Positions 33,715-42,462 of a stretch of 64,000 nucleotides of DNA are shown in pieces. The translations under genes and the position numbers were made by a program. A model generated the notes under the pieces. That model did not search any database, had not been told where the DNA came from, and saw nothing but the letters and a program-made list of their open reading frames with translations. Source of the stretch: Salegentibacter echinorum (GTDB lineage Bacteria > Bacteroidota > Bacteroidia > Flavobacteriales > Flavobacteriaceae); NCBI RefSeq assembly GCF_900129445.1, contig NZ_FQVT01000012.1, positions 1 through 64,000 on the forward strand. Reading direction: 5' to 3'. The first letter of the stretch is position 1, and every line of letters begins with the position of its first letter.

Positions 33715-34077
33715 ATGAAACAGCTCACCAAAGCAGAAGAGGAGATTATGCAAATTCTCTGGAAATTAGAAAAAGCCAATGTTGCGGCAATTATCGACGA
33801 GATGCCCAAGCCAAAACCGGCTTATAATACGGTTTCTACTATTGTTAGGATTTTAGAAGATAAAGGTTTTGTGGCTCACGAAAAGAGGGGGAAAGGCTAC
33901 TGGTATTATCCGTTGCTCGCCAGGGAAACTTACAGTAACCAAAGTATTAATAAGCTCATGAATAATTATTTTAATGGGTCTTTTAAAAGTATGGTGTCTT
34001 TTTTTATGAAAAAGAATGAGCTGGATACTGCCGATTTGGAGGCGATCTTAAAAGAAATTAATAAAAAAGAAGACTAA
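33715..34077 (+). CDS. BlaI/MecI/CopY-family transcriptional repressor
   Basis: Winged-helix repressor of 120 aa. The N-terminal DNA-binding domain (about 1-75) contains TKAEEEIMQILWKLEKANV, PAYNTVSTIVRILEDKGFV and a basic wing, KRGKGYWYYP. The short C-terminal part (about 80-120) is for dimerisation. In classical systems a metalloprotease sensor (BlaR1/MecR1) inactivates it, and the next gene, overlapping by one base, encodes that type of protein. A palindromic operator lies in front of the gene, so autoregulation is likely. The regulon need not concern beta-lactams. Confidence 0.92.
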   Translation: MKQLTKAEEEIMQILWKLEKANVAAIIDEMPKPKPAYNTVSTIVRILEDKGFVAHEKRGKGYWYYPLLARETYSNQSINKLMNNYFNGSFKSMVSFFMKKNELDTADLEAILKEINKKED

Positions 34078-35525
34078 TGTTACACTATATACTACAGGTC
34101 ATTATTTTTCAACTGGTCTTTTTGCTGGTGTATGAGTTTTGGCTGAAAAAAGAAACGTTTTTCACCTTGAATAGATGGTACTTGTTAGTAACACCAATCA
34201 TATCCTTTTTATTACCACTATTAAAGATTGAAGGTCTGGCGGCTTTAGTGCCGGCCGATTCGGTAGCGGTAATTTCCCAGGTTTGGTTGCCAGAAGTGAT
34301 TTTGGGAGCGGGAGCTCAACCCGAAAGAATTCAGCAATTGCCCGCTGTTAATATAACCGCACAGGCTACGGAAATTAACTGGTGGCTGGTACTTTATTTA
34401 AGCGGATTTACATTCGGATTTATACTTCTGCTAAAGAAATACTTCAGCCTTAAAAAACTCTTTCGGTTTAGTATTATTTCTGAAGATAAGAAGATAAAAA
34501 TCATAGAAATACCCGATTCTAAATTAGCCTGTACTTTTTTTAACACCGTTTTCCTGGGTGAGAAATTAGCGGATGCTGAAAGACAACAAATCCTAAAGCA
34601 CGAATTGGTTCATGTGAAGGAGAAACACAGTTTTGACCTCGTGTTTTTTGAAGTTTTAAAACTGGTATTTTGGTTTAACCCCTTAATGTACCTGTACCAA
34701 TCCCGGCTTGCCACTTTGCACGAATTCATCGCCGATGCAAAAGTGTTACAGAGCGTAGGAAAAAAATCTTATTATGAGCAATTGCTCAATACCGCGTTTA
34801 ATACGCAGAATATTTCATTCATCAATCAATTTTTTAATCATTCATTAATCAAAAAACGAATAGTTATGTTACAAAAATCAAAATCGAAAACAATCGCAAA
34901 AATGAAGTATTTGGTAGTACTACCACTACTTTTACTAATGCTCACTTATGTTTCCTGTTCAGATGATAAAGAGGAATTAAATGATGATCTAAGCATTTCA
35001 GAACAACTTGCAGAGATAAAAACAGCTCTGGAAGATGGAAAACAGCTCAATAATGAAGAGGTAAGACAATTCCTGGAAATTATGGAACAGGTAAAACAAA
35101 CTACTCCGCCACCACCGCCATTACCACCGAATATGAGAAATGGAAAATCAAATGATCACGGAAATGATATTCCATTTGCAGTTATCGATGAAGTTCCTGT
35201 TTTTCCGGGCTGTGAGGATTTAAATTCTGAAGCAGAGAAGAAAGACTGTATGTCTAAAGAAATCAATCAATTTGTAAATAAAAATTTTAACACTGATGAA
35301 ATGCAGAAATATGCCGAGCCCGGTATAAATCGTGTTATTGTTCAGTTTAAAATAGATGAAAATGGTAATATTCAAAAAATAAAATCCAGGGCGGCAAATC
35401 CTAAATTAGAAGCCGAAGCTAAGCGGATTATTTCAGAACTTCCTAAAATGAAACCGGGCAAACAGCAAGGGAAAGCGGTAAATACAATGTATTCACTTCC
35501 TATAGTTTTTCAGGTAAATGAGTAA
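34077..35525 (+). CDS. M56 (BlaR1-type) membrane metalloprotease with TonB-like C-terminal domain
   Basis: Inner-membrane zinc peptidase sensor. There are two helices at the N-terminus, one at about 100-120, and the M56 site KHELVHVKEKH (HExxH, His175-His179) with HEFIAD (Glu216) as the third ligand. A fourth helix (about 278-296) ends in LTYVSC. The periplasmic part has no penicillin-binding sensor domain. After a Pro-rich spacer it carries a domain beginning EVPVFPGCEDL that resembles a TonB C-terminal domain. It should cleave the BlaI-type repressor on an unknown envelope signal. The TPR gene starts inside its last codons (8-base overlap). Confidence 0.9.
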   Translation: MLHYILQVIIFQLVFLLVYEFWLKKETFFTLNRWYLLVTPIISFLLPLLKIEGLAALVPADSVAVISQVWLPEVILGAGAQPERIQQLPAVNITAQATEINWWLVLYLSGFTFGFILLLKKYFSLKKLFRFSIISEDKKIKIIEIPDSKLACTFFNTVFLGEKLADAERQQILKHELVHVKEKHSFDLVFFEVLKLVFWFNPLMYLYQSRLATLHEFIADAKVLQSVGKKSYYEQLLNTAFNTQNISFINQFFNHSLIKKRIVMLQKSKSKTIAKMKYLVVLPLLLLMLTYVSCSDDKEELNDDLSISEQLAEIKTALEDGKQLNNEEVRQFLEIMEQVKQTTPPPPPLPPNMRNGKSNDHGNDIPFAVIDEVPVFPGCEDLNSEAEKKDCMSKEINQFVNKNFNTDEMQKYAEPGINRVIVQFKIDENGNIQKIKSRAANPKLEAEAKRIISELPKMKPGKQQGKAVNTMYSLPIVFQVNE

Positions 35526-36663
35526 AATTGGCCTAATAATTTTACTGTTATTTGTTAGCAAAGTCGAAGCTCAAACTTCGGCTTTAGCTGTTTCAGATAG
35601 TTTGTATGCCGTAGGCGAATATGATAAAGCAATTGCAGCACTAAAAGAAATAAGTCCAAAATCAGAGAAAATCCATTTAAAACTTGCCAAGAATTACGCA
35701 GCGAACCGGGAAACCGAAGAAGCACTTTTTCAGTATAAAAAAGTTTTAGAAAATAATCAGAATCGGGTATTAACTGCGGTTTCTTATGGCGAACTTTTCA
35801 TGAAAGCAGGGCAACTAAAGCGAGCAGATAGTGTTTTTAGAGCTTTGGCCAGGCAATATCCTAAAAATGCCAGGTTTCAATATCGCCTGGGCTTAATAAA
35901 AGAGAAGCAAAAAGATAGCACGGCGATTCATCATTTTATGTTTACCATTGCTTTAAACGAACGCCACCAGGGCGCTTTGTATAAAGTGGCCAAAAATAAA
36001 CTACAAAACCGGCTATACACCATGGCCGAGCATTTTAGTAAAATGGGGCTTGAAGTAAATCCTAAAAACCCTTCTTTACTTTCCATTTTGGCGCAAACAT
36101 ATTCTTCGCTTAAACTTTATAAAGAAGCAATTCCGCATTATGAAAAGCTAATCCAGCTAGGGCAGGAGTCTGTATTTATTTATACGAAACTGGGTTTTGC
36201 CTATTACCGAGAGGGAAATTATAAAGACGCCATCAAAATGTATAAAAATGCATTGCAAATAGAAGACCGTAGTTCAGATACTCACTATACCCTGGGAAAA
36301 CTTTATGCGTTAACCGGTGATTTAGACAAGTCTGAAACTCATTTTCTTATGGCTATTCTAATAAAAAATCAGTCGGTAGATGCTGAATATTTAAGCTTGG
36401 CATTAACCTACAAAATGCAGGAAAAACACAAAGAGGCTTTGAAATATTTCAATAAAGCTCTGGCCGAAAATCCCGAAAATGAACGGGCACTTTATGAACG
36501 AGCCGTAGCTGCCGATAACTACTATAAGGATGATAAAGCGGCGATAAACTATTATCAGGATTATTTTAACAAGTATGAAAATATAGGAAATGCCGGGATG
36601 TTATCCAGGGCTAAAAATAGAATTAGTGATCTAAAGAAAAAGATGCATTTAGCCGAAAAATAG
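35518..36663 (+). CDS. exported tetratricopeptide-repeat protein
   Basis: Signal peptide (SKIGLIILLLFVSKVEAQ) followed by about nine TPR units over residues 25-370; regular A/G/Y/A positions are visible in SVFIYTKLGFAYYREGNYKDAIKMYKNAL and YLSLALTYKMQEKHKEALKYFNKAL-type segments. Such solenoids scaffold protein contacts in the periplasm. Because the gene overlaps the M56 sensor gene by eight bases it is probably a partner or co-regulator of that signalling system. No catalytic domain is seen. Confidence 0.85.
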   Translation: MSKIGLIILLLFVSKVEAQTSALAVSDSLYAVGEYDKAIAALKEISPKSEKIHLKLAKNYAANRETEEALFQYKKVLENNQNRVLTAVSYGELFMKAGQLKRADSVFRALARQYPKNARFQYRLGLIKEKQKDSTAIHHFMFTIALNERHQGALYKVAKNKLQNRLYTMAEHFSKMGLEVNPKNPSLLSILAQTYSSLKLYKEAIPHYEKLIQLGQESVFIYTKLGFAYYREGNYKDAIKMYKNALQIEDRSSDTHYTLGKLYALTGDLDKSETHFLMAILIKNQSVDAEYLSLALTYKMQEKHKEALKYFNKALAENPENERALYERAVAADNYYKDDKAAINYYQDYFNKYENIGNAGMLSRAKNRISDLKKKMHLAEK

Positions 36664-36691
36664 TACGAAGTTTTATTCTGCTGGTCCTGCT

Positions 36692-36736
36692 GAGCCCGTC
36701 GAAGCACAGCCTGTCGAAGCAAAACTTGTTGAAGCA
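36692..36736. repeat. three tandem 15-bp units (GTCGAAGCA type)
   Basis: GAGCCCGTCGAAGCA, CAGCCTGTCGAAGCA and AAACTTGTTGAAGCA follow one another. Similar single words occur at about 39427 and about 48755 (CTGAGCCTGTCG, CAGGCTTGTTGAAGC), indicating an intergenic repeat family of this genome. Confidence 0.6.
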
Positions 36737-36795
36737 AATTAGATCATTTTTTTTAAGATGATTACTAAACTACTTTAAACCAACAATATAAAATT

Positions 36796-36905
36796 TTAAT
36801 CGCTGGGCGATAGCCAAGGATTCAATTTCCCGGGGGCTTGCCTCGAAATAAAAGATATTTTTCTGAAGCATACCTCGTATACCAGGGGCGAGCTTGTTGA
36901 TTTTT
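36796..36905 (+). repeat. dispersed repeat R2, copy A
   Basis: TAATCGC-GGGCGATAGCCAAGG ... CGGGGGCTTG ... ACATACCTCG-type sequence shared with 39491-39596 (most of the length) and with 15543-15595 (right half). It lies in the gene-free stretch between the TPR protein and the lipoprotein gene, which otherwise shows only the 15-bp units. Confidence 0.75.
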
Positions 36906-36985
36906 ACAGCCTAACACATTTATTATTCAAAACATTCTTCTCTTAAATTTCCTTACTTTTGCTAAAAGTCCAAGCGTGATTGCCA

Positions 36986-37459
36986 ATGAAAAGAGTTTTA
37001 CTCCTTATTGCTGTATTTTTATTTCTCTCCTGTAACTTCGAGACTAAGAAAATCTCTTCAGAAGAGGTGTTGGAACTTGAATCTAAGACCTTAAACTGGA
37101 AAGAAGTAGATGAGTATCCCGCTTTTAAAGATTGCCAGGAAATCACAGAACTCTCTGCGGCGCGCCAATGTTTTGAGCAGGAAGTTGCAGAAAATGTGTA
37201 TGCTTATCTTGCCAAACAGCAACCTGTAGTTACCCAAAGTATAGACGACACGCTATTTTTGTTTCTGCAAATTGACAGAAAGGGAACGCCCAGGATAGAT
37301 TCGGTAGAAATAGACACCACGCTTACCAATGAGCTGCCAGAGCTTAGAACCTGGCTTAACCAAAGTATAGATTCCTTACCAAAAATATATCCCGCCAGTA
37401 AACGCGGCGTACCGGTTGCTACCGTTTTTAAAATGCCTGTGGTTATAAAAGCAGAATAG
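36986..37459 (+). CDS. lipoprotein related to the C-terminal domain of the M56 sensor
   Basis: Short lipoprotein: MKRVLLLIAVFLFLSC gives a lipobox at Cys16. The mature part begins WKEVDEYPAFKDCQEI with a second conserved Cys about 20 residues later. This matches the layout of the M56 protein's tail (EVPVFPGCEDL ... DC), including the late TVFKMPVVIKAE end versus TMYSLPIVFQVNE. It is therefore a free-standing TonB-C-like domain. A TACTTTTG -7 box (36954-36961) supports the ATG at 36986 rather than the TTG six bases earlier. It may share a ligand or partner with the M56 sensor (inference). Confidence 0.72.
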   Translation: MKRVLLLIAVFLFLSCNFETKKISSEEVLELESKTLNWKEVDEYPAFKDCQEITELSAARQCFEQEVAENVYAYLAKQQPVVTQSIDDTLFLFLQIDRKGTPRIDSVEIDTTLTNELPELRTWLNQSIDSLPKIYPASKRGVPVATVFKMPVVIKAE

Positions 37460-37533
37460 GGTTTTGAAGTTAGAGGTTGAAAATTAGAAGTTAGAAGCAC
37501 GAAACTGGAAGATCGAAGTTAAAAGTATATTTT

Positions 37534-37690
37534 CAAAGGTTGTAGTTTAAAAAAAGCTAATATACTCGTAATTAGCTGTCATTGCGACGTAGGAGGAATC
37601 TTTTCCCTTAGAATAAAGATTCTTCACTCCGCAAGCTTAGCCTGTCTTGAGCAAAGACGAAAGGTTCTGAATGACTGGTCAAAATATTAT
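37534..37690 (+). repeat. dispersed repeat R3, copy 1, preceded by word-like repeats
   Basis: GGTTGTAGTTTAA ... CTGTCATTGCGACGTAGGAG GAATCT ... GGTTCTGAATGAC matches 56636-56776. The inner ends form an imperfect inverted repeat (GTCATT ... AATGAC; GAATCTTT ... AAAGGTTC). The bases just before it (37462-37530) are degenerate GAAGTTAGA/TTGAAAATTAGAAG words. Confidence 0.7.
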
Positions 37691-37733
37691 TTGCACAAAA
37701 TATTCATGTATTGGTGGCTGAAAAAAGGATGCT

Positions 37734-38012
37734 TTAACTCCCAATCGCGACATTCCACTTTCTCACCGTCCAGGATTTGATTAAGCCATTGTTATAATAG
37801 GGATCGTTTTTTACAAAAGCTTCAATAATTTTTTCGCTATCAGCTTTAAAAATGAGTAGCGCTTCGTTTGCCGGATTCTCCAAAGCACCGCCTTGTTGTA
37901 AGTAACCTTCATTGAAATATTCGGTGGCGTGGCTTAGATGTTCTTTTCTGAATTTTTTACGCTCTTCCAAAAAATTATCTCCTGTTTTATAAGTCAGTAT
38001 ATAGTATTTCAT
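37734..38012 (-). CDS. YciI-family protein
   Basis: Small cytosolic protein of the YCII family (92 aa), with the ferredoxin-like fold pattern YYILTYKTGDNFLEERKKFR, the conserved HLSHATEYFNEGYLQQGGAL containing the putative active-site His, and FVKNDPYYNNGLIKSWTVRKW near the end. Some relatives act in chlorinated-aromatic degradation, but most are of unknown function. It is a lone gene between repeat-rich spacers. Confidence 0.85.
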   Translation of the reverse strand: MKYYILTYKTGDNFLEERKKFRKEHLSHATEYFNEGYLQQGGALENPANEALLIFKADSEKIIEAFVKNDPYYNNGLIKSWTVRKWNVAIGS

Positions 38013-38119
38013 AGTTGATTTTTATCCAAATTATTCATAGAAATTACTGAAAGGTCTAAAGCGATTAAGTTCAACTATCCCGAGCACTCGAGATTAATCC
38101 CCTTAAAAAACAAATCTCA

Positions 38120-39256
38120 TTAATCACGTGAATTATGCGGGTTAAATGTTCTTCCCTTCCAGGAATAACTCGAAAATAGCGTTTTTATCGCCACAAAACT
38201 GCTAAAAAAAGGATAAAAAATACTGCTCCACCAATAGTGGATTAGAGCTTTCTTTCTATTAAAAGTTACCGCCGATTGATAGATTAAGGTAAAATCCAGG
38301 CAGATTTTTACAATAAAAACTAATAGAATAATACCAAAATTAATCATCTGAAATAAACTTAATATTACAGTAACTAATAAACTGAAATTCATCAAGAGAA
38401 CTACTATACCCGCAAATTTCGCAAAAAGACTAGTGTAGGAAGGTGTTTTAGAAGCCCAGCGTAGCCTTTGTGAGATGAGGTTTTTAAAACTTTTCTGTGC
38501 TTTGGTGTACACTATACTTTCGTTATTTTTAAGAAACGAAATTTTATAGTTCTTCTGCTGAAATTTTTGCAATAAAAACACATCGTCCCCACTGGCAATT
38601 TCAGTATTACCTTCATATCCGGAAACTTCAAAAAACGCCTGTTTTTTATAACAAAGATTTGCCGCGCTACAAAAAAAAGATTTTTTAATGCCAAAAGCAC
38701 CGCCTGTAGTGGCTTGCAAGCTAAAAACATCTATTTCTTCAAAAATCTGCGATAATTTTTGGGTTGGGCGTAAGGCAACCTGGCCTGCCACCAGCGTGCT
38801 CTCGGTACGGATTAAAAAATCATTGTAAACCTGTAACCATTTAATAGGCAGCTGGCAATCGGCATCGGTGGTTAAAGTATAATCAAACTTAGCCTCGTTT
38901 ATTGCCGTGTGTATAGCGTCTTTTTTTGGAGAATTGGTAAACCTTTTATTGGCTATTATTTTTAACTGAATTTCAGGATATTTCTGCTGGAAATTTTTAA
39001 TGATCGCTACTCCTGTATCTTCAGAAGCGTCATTTATCATTAAAATTTCAAATTTCGATGCTGGGTAATTTATTTCAGCAATACTTTTTAAAAGATCAGG
39101 TAAATTTTCTGCTTCGTTTCTAAAGGGAATAATGATAGAAAAATAATGCTGTGATGGCAATCCTTCCGAAGAAAAATAGGGAATCCTTTTCCATCCGTAG
39201 ATAAGACTAAGGATAAGTACAGCATAGAGCGTGCAAATAAGGTAGAAAATTAGCAT
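38120..39256 (-). CDS. membrane glycosyltransferase family 2
   Basis: Processive-type inverting glycosyltransferase. One N-terminal membrane helix precedes the GT-A domain (FSIIIPFRNEAENLPDLLKS, EILMINDASEDTG, LTTDADCQLP as the DxD metal site). The QxxRW-type acceptor motif reads SQRLRWASKTPS, and there are three or four C-terminal helices (about 285-360). At 378 aa it resembles GT2 enzymes making glycolipids or surface polysaccharides in Bacteroidota. It stands alone, away from the EPS locus; donor and product are unknown. Confidence 0.87.
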   Translation of the reverse strand: MLIFYLICTLYAVLILSLIYGWKRIPYFSSEGLPSQHYFSIIIPFRNEAENLPDLLKSIAEINYPASKFEILMINDASEDTGVAIIKNFQQKYPEIQLKIIANKRFTNSPKKDAIHTAINEAKFDYTLTTDADCQLPIKWLQVYNDFLIRTESTLVAGQVALRPTQKLSQIFEEIDVFSLQATTGGAFGIKKSFFCSAANLCYKKQAFFEVSGYEGNTEIASGDDVFLLQKFQQKNYKISFLKNNESIVYTKAQKSFKNLISQRLRWASKTPSYTSLFAKFAGIVVLLMNFSLLVTVILSLFQMINFGIILLVFIVKICLDFTLIYQSAVTFNRKKALIHYWWSSIFYPFFSSFVAIKTLFSSYSWKGRTFNPHNSRD

Positions 39257-39490
39257 AGTTTAAGGTTCTAAAACCAATTTTTTGAATTTTCTAAATTGAA
39301 ATCTGAATAAAAATAACACATATCTAAGTGTGAGTTCTTGATGTTAGTTTGGTATTACTTAGCTTTGCGAAGCTAATGGAATTTCAACAAATAATCCTCC
39401 AGACAAGGGGTGGTATAAATTTGTCTCGCTGAGCCTGTCGCAGCGTCAAACCTAAATTATTAGTTTTTTAGCTTATTTGCAATTGAAAAC

Positions 39491-39596
39491 TAATCGCAGG
39501 GCGATAGCCAAGGGTTTAATTTCCGGGGGCTTGTCTTGAAATAGAAAAGTTTATTTGAAAACATACCTCGCACTCCTGGGTTTGGCTTCTTGAATT
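39491..39596 (+). repeat. dispersed repeat R2, copy B
   Basis: Second long copy of the element at 36796-36905, sharing TAATCGCAGGGCGATAGCCA and CGGGGGCTTG, then diverging in the last 30 bases. It lies in the 388-base gene-free stretch between the divergent GT2 and ruvC genes. A GCTGAGCCTGTCGCAGCG word (about 39428) precedes it. Confidence 0.7.
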
Positions 39597-39644
39597 TAAC
39601 TCAACGGGTTAGCTATTTAATACATTTTAAATCTATAGATTATT

Positions 39645-40244
39645 TTGAAAAGTGAGCGTATCATATTAGGAATTGATCCCGGCACGACAATTATGGGGTT
39701 CGGACTTATAAAAGTTGAAAATAAAAAGATGCAATTTATGCAACTTAATGAACTTCAGCTTAATAAATACAAAGATCATTATGTAAAGCTGAAACTTATA
39801 TTTGAGCGTACTATAGAGCTCATAGACACCTACCATCCCGATGAAATCGCAATTGAGGCTCCGTTTTTTGGTAAAAACGTGCAGTCTATGCTTAAATTGG
39901 GTAGGGCACAGGGCGTGGCGATGGCTGCTGGACTTTCACGGGAAATTCCAATCACAGAATACCTTCCGAAGAAAATCAAAATGGCCATAACCGGCAATGG
40001 AAACGCCAGTAAGGAGCAGGTAGCCAAAATGTTGCAAAGTACTTTAGGCTTGAAAACCTTGCCAAAAAACCTCGATTCTACCGATGGCCTTGCCGCGGCG
40101 GTGTGTCATTTTTATAATTCCGGCAATCCAATTAAAGGTAAATCTTACAGTGGTTGGGCTGCCTTCGTTAAACAGAATGGCCCTCCAGCCCCCAAAGGGG
40201 GAGTTAATTCAGTAAATTTACGAGGGAAAAAATCCAAAAAATAG
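39645..40244 (+). CDS. ruvC: crossover junction endodeoxyribonuclease
   Basis: Holliday-junction resolvase that cuts four-way recombination junctions with RuvAB. The catalytic acidic residues are in [21 protein letters not shown] and [19 protein letters not shown] start is used; no ATG precedes the first beta strand (RIILGIDPG) closely enough. The normal protein ends shortly after FYNSGNP. Here an extra basic tail follows that is encoded by a CCCCCAAAGGGGG repeat element (40189-40201), giving [11 protein letters not shown]. The tail therefore seems to be repeat-derived, with no expected effect on the fold. Confidence 0.93.
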   Translation: MKSERIILGIDPGTTIMGFGLIKVENKKMQFMQLNELQLNKYKDHYVKLKLIFERTIELIDTYHPDEIAIEAPFFGKNVQSMLKLGRAQGVAMAAGLSREIPITEYLPKKIKMAITGNGNASKEQVAKMLQSTLGLKTLPKNLDSTDGLAAAVCHFYNSGNPIKGKSYSGWAAFVKQNGPPAPKGGVNSVNLRGKKSKK

Positions 40245-40337
40245 TCCCTGACTTTTAAAAGGAACAATAGCATGAATATTGAAAAAATAACTGAAGGGCA
40301 AGTTGTTTCCCCTTCCCTTTGGGGGGGGCGGGAGGGG
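40189..40337. repeat. CCCCC/GGGGG repeat pair bridging ruvC end and hemW start
   Basis: CCCCCAAAGGGGG at 40189-40201 lies inside the ruvC C-terminal codons; a second C-run/G-run (CCCCTTCCC-TTT-GGGGGGGG, about 40309-40328) lies inside the first codons of hemW. A third, CCCCCTTTTGGGGG (41599-41612), abuts the stop of the rlmB-like gene. Such GC-rich hairpins stand out in this AT-rich genome. Confidence 0.7.
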
Positions 40338-41471
40338 CTGGCATCTATTTACATCCACATCCCTTTTTGTAAGCAAGCCTGTCATTATTGTGATTTTCAT
40401 TTCTCGACTTCCTTAAAGAAAAAGAGCCAATTGGTAAGTATGCTGTGCAAAGAATTGGTGTTGCGGAAAGATGAATTACCTGCGGAAGAAATTCAGTGTA
40501 TTTATTTTGGGGGAGGTACTCCCAGTTTATTGGATGCGGAGGAGTTGAAACAGCTATTTGACACAATTTATACCCACTATAGGATTGCTGAAAACCCCGA
40601 AATCACGCTGGAAGCAAACCCCGATGATCTTACGCCGGGAAAAGTGGAGATGTTGGCTGCTTCAAAAATTAACCGATTAAGTATTGGAATACAGTCTTTT
40701 TTTGAAGAGGATTTAAAGTTAATGAACCGCGCCCATAACGCTAAGGAAGCATTAGAAAGTATAAACCTGGCGAAAGCGTATTTTGATAATATTTCTATAG
40801 ATCTTATTTATGGAATTCCCGGGATGAGTGCAGCACGCTGGTGTGAAAATCTTGCAAAAGCTTTAAAGCTTAAAGTTCCGCATATATCGAGTTATGCACT
40901 CACGGTAGAACCCAATACTGCTTTGCATAAATTTATTGAAAAAGGAAAAATAAAACCGGTAGATGATGCAGCTGCAAAAGAACATTTTCAAATTTTAGTC
41001 AGCACCTTAACCGCAAATAGTTTTGAACATTATGAATTTTCCAACTTTGGAAAACCCGGCTATTTTTCGCAAAATAATATGGCCTATTGGTTAGGTAAGC
41101 CTTATTTGGGCATAGGTCCCGGCGCTCATTCTTTCGATAGGGAAACGAGAAAATGGAATATTTCGAATAATCCGCTTTATATTAAAGCTTTGGAAAAAGG
41201 AGAACTTCCGCAGGAGATGGAGCGTTTATCTACGGCCGATAAGTTCAATGAGTATATAATGACGCGACTTAGAACAAAATATGGGGTGGGAATTGTTGAG
41301 ATAGCCAGGAAGTTTGGCGATACTTATGAAAAACATTTTCAGAAGCAGGTAATCCCTTTGCAAAAAGAAGAATTGATAAAGGAAGAAGATGGCGTTTATC
41401 ACATCACGGAAAAAGGTAAGTTTTTAAGTGACGGCATCGCTGCCGATTTGTTTTACCTGGAAGCAGAGTGA
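40272..41471 (+). CDS. hemW: HemW-like radical SAM protein (coproporphyrinogen III oxidase family)
   Basis: Radical-SAM protein with the [4Fe-4S] motif CKQACHYCDF directly after YIHIPF, as in HemN/HemW. The absence of HemN's N-terminal extension and the length mark it as HemW, a haem chaperone rather than an oxidase. Other signatures are IYFGGGTPSLL, RLSIGIQSF, LIYGIPGM and YALTVEPNTALH. Family members normally begin about two residues before IYIHIPF; here about 23 extra N-terminal residues (from ATG 40272, including SPSLWGGREG) come from a G-rich repeat. The alternatives are a non-ATG start nearer IYIHIPF or a repeat insertion that moved the start. Confidence 0.9.
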   Translation: MNIEKITEGQVVSPSLWGGREGLASIYIHIPFCKQACHYCDFHFSTSLKKKSQLVSMLCKELVLRKDELPAEEIQCIYFGGGTPSLLDAEELKQLFDTIYTHYRIAENPEITLEANPDDLTPGKVEMLAASKINRLSIGIQSFFEEDLKLMNRAHNAKEALESINLAKAYFDNISIDLIYGIPGMSAARWCENLAKALKLKVPHISSYALTVEPNTALHKFIEKGKIKPVDDAAAKEHFQILVSTLTANSFEHYEFSNFGKPGYFSQNNMAYWLGKPYLGIGPGAHSFDRETRKWNISNNPLYIKALEKGELPQEMERLSTADKFNEYIMTRLRTKYGVGIVEIARKFGDTYEKHFQKQVIPLQKEELIKEEDGVYHITEKGKFLSDGIAADLFYLEAE

Positions 41472-41612
41472 TATTTCCATAAATATTTCAAAATATTTTT
41501 AGATAACGTAGGTTTCATTCACAGCTGTCTCATGAATATTTTGTAGTAGAAATGAGATGGAGAATGAGAAAACAGCCTTATTCACATCTAGTTCTATTCC
41601 CCCTTTTGGGGG

Positions 41613-42359
41613 TTAGGTGGCTATTTTTCTTCTTTGTCTTAGCGTTTCATAAAGTATAGCACCACAGGCCACCGAAACATTTAAAGAAGCAATACTACCC
41701 AAAAGTGGAAGTTTGGCACGAACATCAACGGCTTTTAGAACCGAATTTGAAACTCCCTTAGCTTCATTTCCCATAATGATTGCTGTGGCGCGGTTAAGAT
41801 CTGTTTCGTAAATGCTTTGATCAGATTTTTCGGTAGCGGCGAGCGTTTGCACCCCCGATGATTGCAAATAGTAAACAGCGTCTTTAATATGGTTTACTTT
41901 AACGATAGGGAGGTTAAAGACCCCACCAGCCGAAGTTTTTACAGTATCAGCATTTAAAGGTGCGCCGCCTTTTTCGGGAATAATGATGGCATCAACACCT
42001 GTACATTCTGCAGTTCTTATAATAGCACCAAAATTACGAACGTCATTAATTTGGTCTAAAAGTAGAAAAAGTGGTTTTTCTTTTTGTTGAAGAATAGTTT
42101 CAACAGTAGTTTCAAGTTCGCCAAAACTAATAGGAGAGATGTTAGCCACAACGCCCTGGTGATTACCGGTAGCCAGTTTGTTAAGCTTTTCTACCGGTAC
42201 AAAAGAAATCCTGTAATTCTCTTGCTGAATCAACCGGTTTAATTCCTGAAATAACGGTCCTGTAAGACCTTTTTGAATATAAATTTTATCGATGCTCTTA
42301 CCGCCCTGAATAGCTTCTATTACAGTTCTAATCCCAAAAATACGTGTGGTTTCTTCCAT
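41613..42359 (-). CDS. rlmB: 23S rRNA (guanosine-2'-O-)-methyltransferase RlmB-like (SpoU/TrmH family)
   Basis: Deep-knot (SPOUT) methyltransferase modifying rRNA or tRNA ribose. It has an N-terminal substrate-binding domain (about 1-75, IFGIRTVIEAIQGG) and a catalytic domain with motifs LLLDQINDVRNFGAIIRTAE, AIIMGNEAKGVSNSVL and LPLLGSIASLNVSVACGAIL. The length of 248 aa is normal. The final Ala-Thr-stop (GCC ACC TAA) directly abuts a CCCCCTTTTGGGGG element. A TACCTTTG box on the minus strand (42364-42371) lies only four bases upstream of the ATG, so the mRNA may be leaderless or start just inside. Confidence 0.92.
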   Translation of the reverse strand: MEETTRIFGIRTVIEAIQGGKSIDKIYIQKGLTGPLFQELNRLIQQENYRISFVPVEKLNKLATGNHQGVVANISPISFGELETTVETILQQKEKPLFLLLDQINDVRNFGAIIRTAECTGVDAIIIPEKGGAPLNADTVKTSAGGVFNLPIVKVNHIKDAVYYLQSSGVQTLAATEKSDQSIYETDLNRATAIIMGNEAKGVSNSVLKAVDVRAKLPLLGSIASLNVSVACGAILYETLRQRRKIAT

Positions 42360-42405
42360 AGTGCAAAGGTAGGTTTTGTTTTTAGAAATTCAGGTTTCTA
42401 AAAAT

Positions 42406-42434
42406 AAAAAACCACCCGGTTAGGGGTGGTTTTT
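42406..42434. terminator. terminator between lipoprotein gene and rlmB
   Basis: AACCACCC (42410-42417) pairs with GGGTGGTT (42424-42431), flanked by A-runs on the left and T on the right, so it can act in both directions. The minus-strand lipoprotein gene ends 29 bases to the right; it terminates the SusCD-lipoprotein operon. Confidence 0.75.
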
Positions 42435-42462
42435 AAAAAAATAATTTTAGTTATTTCTAACT

